Shown here piece by piece: positions 1 to 8,641 of a stretch of DNA of 15,205 nt. The notes below the pieces were generated by a model. The model was given only the letters and a program-made list of their open reading frames with translations. It had not been told where the DNA came from and did not search any database. Source of the DNA: Bimuria novae-zelandiae CBS 107.79 (taxonomy: Eukaryota; Ascomycota; Dothideomycetes; Pleosporales; Didymosphaeriaceae); NCBI GenBank assembly GCA_010015655.1, contig ML976672.1:48901-64105 (forward strand). The letters run 5' to 3'. A program made the position numbers and the translations under genes. Position 1 is the first letter of the stretch. The number at the start of each line of letters is the position of its first letter.

Positions 1-2
1 AG

Positions 3-407
3 GATGCCCGCCAGCCGCCGCCGCCGCCACTACAGGAGATCTCTATAAACAAACCACCAAGGATAAAGACTATCGCGACAACAGACTGGGGGGAGCGAGA
101 GCTTGCCCGGGGCAATACATTCACATCTACATTTGATTTGCAGTCATGGGTTGCCCTTGGCAAGAGCTCCCAGAGCTTCAACTCACAGGACTCTGCATAC
201 GCCTCACAGCCTGAACAACAACCTCAACACCAAGAGATATCTATACAGACGTCTTACCTGCAGTCTCAACAGCCTCAGTTTACTATATATGAGGACGCTG
301 GCGCTGGGAGCGACGTTGACGCTGCTGGGTCTACAGACGATGAGGCGACATGCGGCAACATCCCTACATCGCCGCAACCTTATGTATCTCCACCACCACA
401 TATCTGA
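3..407 (+). CDS. 3' end of an unrecognised protein-coding frame (5' end outside window)
   Basis: An uninterrupted frame enters from the left edge and runs about 134 codons to a TGA at 405-407. No start codon is claimed because the frame is open at the window edge. The visible part starts with a poly-proline run, then has a short mixed stretch containing TFTSTFDLQSW, then a Gln/Ser-rich, low-complexity tail and an acidic patch with DVDAAGSTDDEA, ending SPPPHI. There is no membrane segment or catalytic motif. Base composition is balanced and there are no RIP-type stops, unlike almost everything downstream, so this is probably a host gene or a young element that escaped RIP. It reads like the disordered C-terminal tail of a larger protein. 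I do not recognise the family. An intron inside the region cannot be excluded. Confidence 0.4.
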   Translation, partial: DARQPPPPPLQEISINKPPRIKTIATTDWGERELARGNTFTSTFDLQSWVALGKSSQSFNSQDSAYASQPEQQPQHQEISIQTSYLQSQQPQFTIYEDAGAGSDVDAAGSTDDEATCGNIPTSPQPYVSPPPHI

Positions 408-1019
408 TTTTTATGAAATTCAAAAGTCCTATAGATTTAGACCGTAGAATCAAGAAAATCCGAAAAGTATCAAAATCTATGGTGTTGTTGTGGAGATGCA
501 GGCCACTGATCTATTTTGACGATGTTTGACGTTGCAAGCGTCTCAGCGCGATACCTCCTACGGTTACGTCGCCACCTGCAGCTAGCAGCTAGGCTATCTA
601 TTAATTGCAAAACTCTACGGTATACAACTTCACTTGCCATTTAATAGTGGTGTTGAGTAACGCTTTGATTGGCGGCGTAGGCTCTCACGTGCGAAGTAAG
701 AGGGAATGTGGAGGAATGCTCCCGCTCGTTTCCTCTGCTTAGCAGCGTGTCGGCCCAATCGCAGACTATGTAAAAAAGCAAATATAACCAACTATATATC
801 CATCAATTGTTAAACGCCAGGTACTGAGGGAGGAGGGAGGGTGAAATTTGCGCAGTATTCGTACGAATTCCTGCAGTGGCAATGAGGGTAGTAGGTAGAT
901 GGGGGGGGGGGCGGGGGGGCATCGTCCGGATGCATCGCTTCTTTATAATGCTGCACTTCTTTGTGTAGTGCTTGGCGGCTCGATCGAGTATAGAACCTTT
1001 CATATTTACTATTAACTAT
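408..1019. other. Intergenic stretch, no gene recognised
   Basis: I see no convincing coding region, RNA gene or transposon end here. Base composition is close to that of the preceding frame up to about 1000 and then becomes AT-rich. A minus-strand open stretch at 803-1003 owes its proline run to the poly-G tract and has no recognisable features. Confidence 0.5.
901..919 (+). repeat. Poly-G tract, G11-C-G7
   Basis: Eleven G residues, one C and seven G residues in a row. This is a low-complexity tract with potential to form a G-quadruplex and a likely place for sequencing or assembly length errors. Confidence 0.9.
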
Positions 1020-1385
1020 ATATAGATTTAAGCGCTATAGCTACTATAGCTATAGTAATTATTTTTAAAGTGCTTAATATAGTAGATTTTTATTACTAAG
1101 CTACTAAAGCCTTAGCTTTACGCATTACCTCCCTAATACTTTTTACCTTTATAAAGCGTTAATTTAGGTCTACTTAGACGCGCTTACGCTTATACTAAGA
1201 CGTAAATATCTCTAGCTACTGCTTAAGTCGTCTTTTTTCTGCTTCTAGGCCTGTAGCTCTAGCATTTGCAGCTGCTAGAGCCTTACCTGCTTTCTGTAGG
1301 AGTAGCCGGGTCGTACGACCTAGATTCTCGACGCTTTGGACGCTGCGCTGCGCTATATAGAGATCGTGGAGGCCCTATGGAGTAG

Positions 1386-1390
1386 AGAGG
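1386..1390. repeat. Target-site duplication AGAGG, left copy
   Basis: Five bases AGAGG immediately before the TG of the solo LTR, identical to 1813-1817 after its CA. Confidence 0.85.
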
Positions 1391-1812
1391 TGTTAGGATC
1401 TGTATTTAGCATCACCAGGCTAACATTCTGAGACGGACAAGGTCTTATGGGAGCCAATGGTGGCACAGCAATGGGCAGGTCACGTGACTGCTCGAAGCGC
1501 TCGAAGCGAGCAAGTCGAGCAGGTGCATAAGGCCAAGGCTGTGCTCGCTCTGCTCGAGTCGAGCAAGTCGAGCATGCTAAGTATATAGGAACATGAGGAT
1601 GGACTCTTCCACCTCGTGTTCAACCTGTTTATCAATCTATCGTTTGGATCTGAATAAGCAACTTTGTTGATTTGATTGTGCTGTACACACCTTCGATACC
1701 AACACCCCTTTGATACGCGCAAGCTATCAAGACCCCTCGTCCTGTCGCCACCGCTCCTGCCCGAGAACCAACCTTAGCCCCTCAGGGATTAGCTACCCTG
1801 TTGGACTTAACA
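1391..1812 (+). mobile_element. Solo LTR of a Gypsy family related to the element at 2902-9753
   Basis: This 422-bp unit begins TGTTAGGATCTG, ends GGACTTAACA and is flanked by a perfect 5-bp direct repeat (AGAGG). Its 3' half (about 1615-1812) aligns closely with both LTRs of the downstream Gypsy element, including the stretches after the TATA box and the terminal GGGATTAGCTA. Its 5' half (U3) is different: it has CTCGAG-rich repeats, a GTCACGTGAC palindrome at 1479-1488 and a TATATA at 1582-1587. It is probably the remnant of a full element deleted by LTR-LTR recombination. It carries few RIP changes, so it shows an approximate pre-RIP state for the shared half. It lies inside a minus-strand transposase fragment. 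Confidence 0.88.
1507..1574 (+). repeat. 15-bp direct repeat in the U3 of the solo LTR
   Basis: CGAGCAAGTCGAGCA occurs at 1507-1521 and again at 1560-1574. Related TGCTCGA/TCGAGCA words lie between and around the copies, giving several small inverted pairs. They lie just upstream of the TATATA, where enhancer-like repeats of LTR promoters usually sit. No regulatory protein can be named. Confidence 0.75.
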
Positions 1813-1817
1813 AGAGG
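1813..1817. repeat. Target-site duplication AGAGG, right copy
   Basis: Five bases directly after the final CA of the solo LTR, identical to 1386-1390. Confidence 0.85.
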
Positions 1818-1925
1818 AATCCCTGGAGCTGCTGCTAAGGCTGCTGCTAACGTGTAAGCGAGCGCACCTAGAGGTTGACCAGCCCCGCCAAATCGATCAC
1901 CCATCAAAAAGTCGCGATAATTAAT

Positions 1926-2901
1926 TAACGCTATATTATATTTGAAACTGCGTACACATGTCTGCAAAGATTAGTATTGTAGCTGCCCTATTAATAACTA
2001 AGGTCGTATTTAATATAGCTAATCGTAATATATAAGCTCTTTAAGTAGTAGCGTAATTAATTATAGCCTTAATAACTTTAATATTTATAAACTTTTAGTT
2101 TTAATTAACTTATATATGCTTTCTCTTTTATATAGAGCTTAAAGTTAATAAATAATAGTTTAATTATAACATCTTTACTTCGTGCATAGCTACGCAAGCT
2201 ATTATAATAGCTTTATTTACTTTTAATAGTAATGCGCGGATAGATCGAGATAGGTTTTTAAACTATAGTAGGAATTACTAAGTAATATAACTATCTTAAG
2301 ATCTTTATAACGTACTATATATTAGATCTATTAAATTTGCTAATTAATTAGGCTACTTTAGTATTACTAGACAATTAAGCATCTACAATAACTAAATTAT
2401 ATAATTAGGATTATATAAAATAAAACCTACTATTTACTATTTTACTTATATTATCTTCTTTAATAAGCCTTTATCTCGTGCTAAGTAATAGTATCTAATC
2501 AATTAGTTCTTTTTAATTAGTGCGGCGTCGTTAAGGCTTAATAAATTACGTATTTAATTCTAACCCTTTAACTTAATAATAGAGAATCTAGAAAGGTTAA
2601 AAGGCTATAGGAGGTGTATTAAATAAGGAGGTAAATATAAAAGCTTTATCCTATTAATTTTATAGACCTATATAAACTTACTATTAATATAGCTAGCATA
2701 TTTATTAAGTAGTAAAAGCCAATATTACTAAGTATTAGATAATATCTTTAGAATATAGATATGCTATAGCTACTTAACACCTATATCTTTTAACATTTAT
2801 CTATTCTTAGAGGTTATATATAGCTAATTAGGTACTAATTCTACTAGGAACTATATTCTCTATAGGTTTTAACCCTTAAAGATAGTAGCGTAGCGTAGTT
2901 T
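1926..2901 (-). pseudogene. RIP-degraded C-terminal half of a pogo-like DDE transposase
   Basis: On the minus strand from 2901 downward, one frame broken only by TAA and TAG reads through familiar transposase landmarks: IFKG followed by a pair of Gln/Trp-type stops, a WLLLLNKYASYI segment where LLILDGHGSH would be expected, LPPYLIHLL then a stop then PFNLS (normally LLQPLDLS), and a C-terminal helix ending with QKRK-IQV..NQKF. Both visible catalytic aspartates are replaced (LDG to LNK, PLD to PFN), consistent with G-to-A changes. The frame starts exactly at the Gypsy 5' LTR, so the N-terminal half including the DNA-binding domain is missing. It is not found on the other side of the LTR element, where a different transposase lies on the opposite strand. 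The in-frame TGA at 1897-1899 may be the true stop. The sequence is very AT-rich. Confidence 0.65.
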
Positions 2902-2985
2902 TGTTAGGATCTGAACATGTATGGGACGCGGAGGACCAACGGGCCCTCAGCGGGGGTGACACTTGGTGGGGTTGCGCAACCGAGA

Positions 2986-2993
2986 TCACGTGA
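2986..2993 (+). promoter_or_regulatory. TCACGTGA palindrome (E-box type) in U3
   Basis: An 8-bp palindrome centred on CACGTG, the core bound by many bHLH regulators. It is kept in the 3' LTR (9380-9387), and an extended form (GTCACGTGAC) occurs at the comparable place in the otherwise different U3 of the solo LTR (1479-1488). Conservation between diverged U3 regions suggests function, but binding is inferred only. Confidence 0.45.
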
Positions 2994-2995
2994 TG

Positions 2996-3029
2996 TACCA
3001 TCCAGCCAAGACATACCATCCAGCCAAGA
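2996..3029 (+). repeat. Two 16-bp direct repeats in U3, 18-bp period
   Basis: TACCATCCAGCCAAGA at 2996-3011 and 3014-3029. The 3' LTR carries the same pair with C-to-T changes. Further ACCATCC words follow at about 3052 and 3063, so this is a small U3 repeat cluster. Confidence 0.8.
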
Positions 3030-3123
3030 TCATGGACGGTATACCATCCATGGATGACACGACCATCCACCAGAAAGATAGGATGGCAGAAAGATAGGTG
3101 GACGGTAACTAATAAACCTCTTG

Positions 3124-3130
3124 TATATAA
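3124..3130 (+). promoter_or_regulatory. TATA box of the 5' LTR promoter
   Basis: TATATAA preceded by CTCTTG; the identical site in the 3' LTR is 9518-9524. Transcription would be expected to begin about 25-35 bases downstream, near 3150-3165, which defines the U3/R border. Confidence 0.5.
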
Positions 3131-3134
3131 ACTG

Positions 3135-3161
3135 ACACGAATACCCTTATGGCATTCGTGT
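3135..3161 (+). other. Hairpin at the predicted transcript start
   Basis: ACACGAAT (3135-3142) and ATTCGTGT (3154-3161) form an 8-bp stem around an 11-nt loop. The stem is intact in the 3' LTR even though the loop has mutated there, and no RIP change falls in either arm. It overlaps the proposed transcript start and the primer-like sequence at 3158-3165. Confidence 0.5.
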
Positions 3162-3361
3162 TTAATCTTGTTTATTAATCTATCGTTTAGATCTAAGTAA
3201 GCAACCTTGTTGATTTAATTATACTGTACACACCTTCGATACTAACGCCCTAGTGACAAGCGCAAGCTATTACTACAACCTCTCCCGTCCTACTAGTATT
3301 CCTACCCGAGAACTAACCCTAACCCCTTAGGGATTAGCTATCCTTTTAGGGACTTAACATT

Positions 3362-3369
3362 TTAAACAC
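3362..3369 (+). other. Candidate primer-binding site, self-priming type
   Basis: Two bases after the 5' LTR, TTAAACAC is an exact complement of GTGTTTAA at 3158-3165, close to the expected 5' end of the transcript. No tRNA-type site ending in TGG follows the LTR. Tf1 and several fungal chromoviruses prime reverse transcription with the 5' end of their own mRNA paired just behind the LTR, and the placement here fits that. The match is only 8 bp. The solo LTR reads GTGTTCAA at the equivalent place, and RIP on both sites would preserve pairing. Confidence 0.4.
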
Positions 3370-3376
3370 CCTTAAC

Positions 3377-5284
3377 ATGAATACTAACAGGACCCCTAAC
3401 TCTTCCATGGCTTTGGATAACTATGTCACCCCTATAAGGGATGGCAAGAACAAGGCGCACAAACCTGACTTATATAATAGTAATCGTACCCTCCTTAATA
3501 CCTGGCTCTTATAGCTAGACCTCTACTTCTTCGACCAGAACTAAGACCTTAAAGACAAGAAGAAGGTTATCTTCGTAGCAACTTACATGCGAGGAAGCGC
3601 TAAAGAATAGATTTATCCTTACTTAGTTAAGTACCTAGACATGGATCACGATAACGAGGATAAAGACTACATTAATCGCAACGAAGATGCTATCAACATT
3701 ATTAAGGACTACGCTAACTTTAAGAAATACCTTTAATAGATATTTAGAATTGCTAATAAAACCGCTATCGCTAAGCAAGCGATCTAGATAATCTAATAGT
3801 AACGATCTGTAGCTAAGTATGCAGCCGAATTCCGCAAGTACGCCGTGTAACTTAACTAGGAGGATAAATCTCTTAAAATAATATATAAACAAGGCCTTAA
3901 ACGTAATGTGCGCGAAGAACTCCTACGTAATAGTGCAAAAATAGAGACCTTAGAAGAACTATACAAAGAGACTATCCGCATTAATAGGGAATGGTTTACA
4001 TTGCAAGAAGAGCTACGCAAGAACCTAAGGAACGTTAGTTTTAAACGACAGGCACCTGTAGTCTACAGAGCGCCGCCGAAAACACCTCGACGCCAGCAAC
4101 GCAACTACTACGGACCCTAACCTATAAAAGATGTCTAGTTTAACAACCTGGAAAAGGGAACAGGAAAGGCTATAGGCTTCTAAAAGCCTAACTAACGTAT
4201 CTTAGATAGAACCCGACGACAGGGGACCAAGACGCGTAAATACTTTACATGTGGCAAACTAGGCTACATCGCCAGGAACTGCAGATCTAAGAACAAGGTC
4301 ATTAAATAGTTAAACGTACTTACCATCGATAACACAGAAGTAACTGACAAAGAATAGCAGGTAATACCCTTTATTAAGCAATCCGACATCCTAGATAAGG
4401 ACTTAAAGTAATTAGACTTGCCTAACTCGCGACTCTACAAGAATGCATACGAAGGTTTAGACAAGGAAGAGATAAAGTTAATGCCTTAATCTCCTACACC
4501 TTACCCTAGCTAGAATAAACCTGTTACTAGCAAGACGACGAATGTTTTCAACTTCTTAGAAAAACACCAACCTCAAAAAGGAGACTTCGGGTTTATGGCA
4601 GTAGAACGATAAGACTATGCAGAAGCATTTTTTCATGCTTACCAACCCGACCTAGTCAGTAAAGCAGTAAGAGAAATGGCAGATTACCGCTACGCCCACG
4701 AAGACCCCAAGAAGAAATACCCAAACAAAAGACCAAACTACGAACCACAGTACAACCTAAACCACCGTAACCCTACGCATAAGACCATACGATAGACCCT
4801 CTATAGAGAAGATTAATATACTATTTATTACTAAGCTAAGAAATATAGCTACTTTCCCCAAACGTACCAACGATGCAGATAGGAGTGGTTTAACTACCCT
4901 ATTACCTATTATAACGTTCACCTCTAGGATAAACGTAAAAAGCGATACTTTCTACACCTTAACTAAGCGCTAAACTAAGTAATATTGCTACTAGTTAATA
5001 GAAAATGCGCATCTAACAAATGGCAAACATGCTTACACCCTAATTATAAGGAACATAAAGAGCAAAAAGGAAAGCATGGATTCAATCGCATACTAAAAGG
5101 GACTACAACCCTCAGGATCGAAACGGTAACGAAGGAAGAGGACGGTGAAGCTCTCCTAGAAAAGGGCTAGCAGCAGCCTTAGGAGAAGAGGAAGGAAGGA
5201 CACCTTAATCCCGCAAAGCCACCTATAGAAAAGATATCTTTTTTAGACCTAGGCTTAGGAGGGAAGACGCCTTCAGAAAACTAA
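3377..5284 (+). pseudogene. gag of the Gypsy chromovirus, RIP-degraded
   Basis: The frame begins at the first ATG after the LTR and reads about 636 codons to a TAA at 5282-5284, with about thirty in-frame stops, all TAA or TAG. The N-terminal third is a fungal Gypsy capsid-like domain (VIFVATYMRGSAKE around 3570-3610). At 4241-4282 is a zinc knuckle in which the first Cys and the His have become Tyr (YFTCGKLGYIARNC in place of C-x2-C-x4-H-x4-C), both by single RIP-type transitions. The last 330 codons form a linker rich in Lys, Tyr and His with paired Cys and His (near 5005-5060), common between gag and protease in fungal Gypsy elements. Pol continues in the -1 frame. Gag would form the virus-like particle and bind the element RNA. 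Confidence 0.85.
5239..5245 (+). other. Candidate -1 ribosomal frameshift heptamer T TTT TTA
   Basis: In the gag frame the codons TCT TTT TTA place T-TTT-TTA in the classic X-XXY-YYZ phase, and pol lies in the -1 frame from here on. Just downstream only weak stems are visible (CCTA/TAGG and GAAG/CTTC). Caution: the pol frame also reads plausibly from about 5161, and RIP may have created the run, so the site is a candidate only. Confidence 0.3.
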
Positions 5285-8200
5285 ATGCTATAAATAGTTA
5301 GGCATTAATTAAGCTACTAGTATAGCTTAAAGAAACATAGATAAAAGCCATGCTAGACTCAGGAGCACAGGAAAGCTATGTGTTAAGAAAAGTACTTAAT
5401 AGAGCAGGACTCTATAAGCGCAAAAAGGCCATACCCTATGCTATCCATGTCGCGAATAGACAACTAATGCCCGGCAAAGCAACGATTAAATACGAGGTCA
5501 AAACTACCCTTACGATCCATGGACACCAGGAATCGATTACTCTCGACATTATTAAGGAAGCTAATCATGACGTAATTTTAGAACTACCCTAGTTAAGGAA
5601 GCACAATCCCACGATTAATTAAAAGAGAAAAAAGCTATTCTTTAAGCGCTGCAACTATGCATTATAAGTAAAGCCTACGCATTAATAGAGCATAATGGTA
5701 GATAAGAGAGCTATTAACACTATAGTCTCGCGATAGATAGTCGAAAAACGGAAGAAACCCTTGGCAGACGCTGGCAGGAACCACCAGGTTACAGAGCGCA
5801 AGAAGATGGATGAAAGCACAAACTATAAAATCCCGGAATGCTATCAAGCATGGAATCATATGTTCATCGAGAGAGAGGGAAAAGCAAACCTTCCAGAACA
5901 TTAGCCCTGGGATCTAGCGATAGACCTAGTAGAAGGGAAAACGCCACCCTTTAGACCACTATATAGTAAAACTAGAAAAGAACTCTAGCAAGAAAAAGAA
6001 TTTATCGAGATAAATCTCGCGAAAGGATATATATAACCATTAAAGTTACCAGCAGCCAGCCCTTTTATGTTTGTTATAAAAAAAGATAGCACACCACGAC
6101 CATGTGTTAACTATTAAAAGATTAACGACATGACGATTAAAAATCGATACCTACTACTAAACATCTTAGAATTAAGAGACCGACTCTCAAGAGCCAAACG
6201 CTTTACACTAATAGACTTACAAGATAGATACCACCTTATATAAATTAAGAAAGGTAACGAGTGGAAGACAGCGTTTAGGTCACGCTACGGACTATTTAAA
6301 TACATAGTTATACCTTTTAGACTCACCAACGCACCGGCAAACTTCCAAGTACTAGTTAACTATGTACTCTATAACTACCTAGACATATTTATTATCGCAT
6401 ACATAGACGATATACTCGTTTACTCCGAAAACGATTTAAATCATGTTCCGTATGTACAGACGGTGTTAACAGCACTAGACAAGGCACACCTTAGGATTAA
6501 ACTAAAGAAGTGTAAGTAGCACGTAACACGACTTAAATTCCTAAGACATGTTATTAGCATAGAAGGAATTAAAGTCGTACCTAACAAGATCGAATACATT
6601 AAGAACTAGCTAATACTAAAGATAGCAAAAAACATCTAAGAATTCTTAGGATTCTATAGATTTAATTAACAATTTATTAAGGATTACGCAAAGATCACGA
6701 TACCACTTATAAACCTTATAAGAAAAGACACACTATTTGCATAGACTATAGAGTGTAGAATGTCGTTCTAACTCTTAAAAACCGCATGCATTATGCCACC
6801 AGTACTTATTCACTTCAGGGATGGAAAACCACTACGAATCGAAACGGACGCAAGCGACCTCGCAATAGGCGCCTGCGCGAAATAAGAAAAAGATGGTAAA
6901 TAGCACCCTATTACATATTACTCATGCAAGTTTACCAACACGGAAGCACGATATAACGTACACGATAAGGAACTATACGTAATTATTAAAACACTAAAGC
7001 ACTAGAGAATCTACGCTCTTAGCTACTCTACACTTAAGATCTTTACGGACTATAAGAACCTCACACGCTTCACGATTACGAAGGAACTTACACTAAGGCA
7101 GGCAAGATAATTAGAAACGCTTAAATAATATAAATTTAAGATTATATATACACCTGGCAAAGAAAACGGACGAGCAAACGTACTTAGCTAATAATATAAT
7201 CTTGCAGGGGATAAAGTTAAAACCTACTCTATAATACTAAAATAAAATCCCGATAGTTCCTTAGAACCTACGGCGGAACTTAATCAACTCCTTGTACTTA
7301 CACAAGAAGTACCCAAGGAACAACAGACAGAGGTTATACGATAATACTACGACGACCCTGTATACGGACACCCTGGAATTAAAAGGACAGTGGAACTAAT
7401 TCAGAGGAACTATAGCTTTAAAGGAATTAAGGAAGTAGTAGCAACCTACATACGCAAATATGCAGAATGCCAACGTAATAAACACGCAACACATTTTAAG
7501 TACGGAGAAATATAAGCTATCTAGATACCCACAGCACCTTGGGAAGACATCGTAATAGACTTTATTACAGGATTACCAAAGTCGAAAGATCCTACAAACG
7601 GAGTAAGTTACGACGCAATACTGGTAATCGTATATAGATTTACTAAATACGTGGAATTATTACCGTGTAAAAAGGCAATAATAGTAACGGAACTAGCGTT
7701 CCTTATCCTAGATCGACTTATACGACATTATGGCATCCCTAAGATAATTATTAGCAACAGAGACAAACTCTTTACTTTAAACTACTGGACAACACTCACG
7801 GCACTTATTGGAATAAAACGAAAAACTATTAATAGCCTACCACCCACAGACGGATGGACAAACAGAACGTATAAATTAAATAATAGAAACGTACCTACGC
7901 ATCTACTATAACAACTAGAAGAATAACTAGATTTCCCTATTACTAATGGCACAATTAGCATATAATAACAAGATATTAGCAGTAACTGGATATACACCGT
8001 TCTATACAAACCATGGAAGACATCCACATCTCTTTAATTAGACATTTCCTACTACTATCAGAACAGAAGAAGCCATCAACACGGCTATAAAAATAAAAGA
8101 AATACATTAATAACTCTAAGAGAACCTCGAGAAAGCTCAACAGCAAAGTATTTCCTATACAAACTAAAAAAGAAAAACGGCACCTTAGCTAAAGAAGGGG

Positions 8201-8641
8201 GATAAAGCATATCTACTTACGAAAAATCTTCGAACCTAGAAAGAAAAGCACAAGAAACTAGATCATGTTAAGATCGGACTATTTTTTATTTCTAAACAAG
8301 TATCACCGGTTAACTACTAATTGGAATTACCACCAGACGCCAAAATACACCTAGTATTCCACATAGACCGATTAGAACTAGCAGACTTTAAAACACTAGT
8401 CGAAACCACCTTCTATCACCAACCAGAGGAGGAAACCGAATTCGAAGTTAAGAAGATACTACGATACATAGATTAGCTATAAACCTACTTAATTAAGTGG
8501 AAAGGATATCTACACTTAGAAGACACATGGGAACTAGAAGCAAACCTTAACAATTGTCGCTAAATGTTGGCACAATACCATCGTTAGACCACGAGAAGGA
8601 ACCCGGAACGATCGAAGGAGAACTAGATAGGAACTTGTTAA
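5245..8641 (+). pseudogene. pol of the Gypsy chromovirus (PR-RT-RH-IN-chromodomain), RIP-degraded
   Basis: Domains in order: an aspartic protease with MLDSGAQESYV (DSG at 5356-5364); reverse transcriptase from about 5926 with the catalytic YIDDILVYS at 6400-6426; RNase H with ETDASDLAIGAC (first Asp at 6847) and TDYKNLTRF (7048); integrase with GHPGIKRTVELI at about 7366, a zinc region in which the first Cys is now Tyr (YAEC), first catalytic Asp at 7558, second Asp turned to Asn (SNRDKLF, 7756), and the Glu in HPQTDGQTER near 7841-7870; then a GPY/F-like stretch and a chromodomain (about 8438-8590) with LIKWKGY and EDTWELEANL. Stops are TAA/TAG throughout. At 7821-7825 an A5 run has one A too many, moving the frame by one base; this is the only indel I can place. 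The end is set at a TAA at 8639-8641 and is uncertain. The chromodomain would direct integration by binding histone marks. Confidence 0.9.

Larger units (their letters stand above)
1020..1925 (-). pseudogene. C-terminal fragment of a pogo-like DDE transposase, split by a solo LTR
   Basis: Reading the minus strand from 1925 down to 1813, skipping the solo LTR, and continuing from 1390 to about 1020 gives one frame. Its order is a Ser-rich linker, then a Leu/Ala/Lys-rich helix (LGRTTRLLLQKAGKALAAAN), then a basic motif (YKRKRVQV..NQRF), then a RIP-decayed tail. The coiled coil followed by KRK-x-VQV is typical of the C-terminus of one fungal pogo-like transposase group. Only the tail is present; the catalytic DDE core is absent. 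Stops are TAG or TAA except for one TGA at 1897-1899 at its upstream edge. The same C-terminal motif recurs in the neighbouring fragment at 1926-2901, so this is a second, truncated copy of the same family. The part nearest the LTR is barely RIPed, while 1020-1200 is strongly AT-rich. The downstream limit is approximate. Confidence 0.55.
2902..3359 (+). repeat. 5' LTR of the Gypsy element
   Basis: 458 bp from TGTTAGGATC to GGGACTTAACA, the same length as the 3' LTR. In the upstream part (2902 to about 3155) every difference I counted from the 3' LTR (17) has C or G here and T or A there, so this part is nearly RIP-free. Further downstream the differences run both ways. Confidence 0.95.

Noticed and set aside
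803..1003. A minus-strand open frame of 66 codons.
   Set aside because: Its proline run is the translation of the poly-G tract; no homologous motif or RIP-type constraint supports it.
2230..2241. TAATGCGCGGAT, reverse complement of 12058-12069, as a possible left terminal repeat of the 9754-11940 transposon.
   Set aside because: It lies within minus-strand transposase coding sequence and the similarity stops after 12 bases.
5662..5901. A minus-strand open frame of 79 codons within pol.
   Set aside because: It is antisense to the protease/reverse transcriptase junction, whose plus-strand frame is recognisable; it has no motif of its own.
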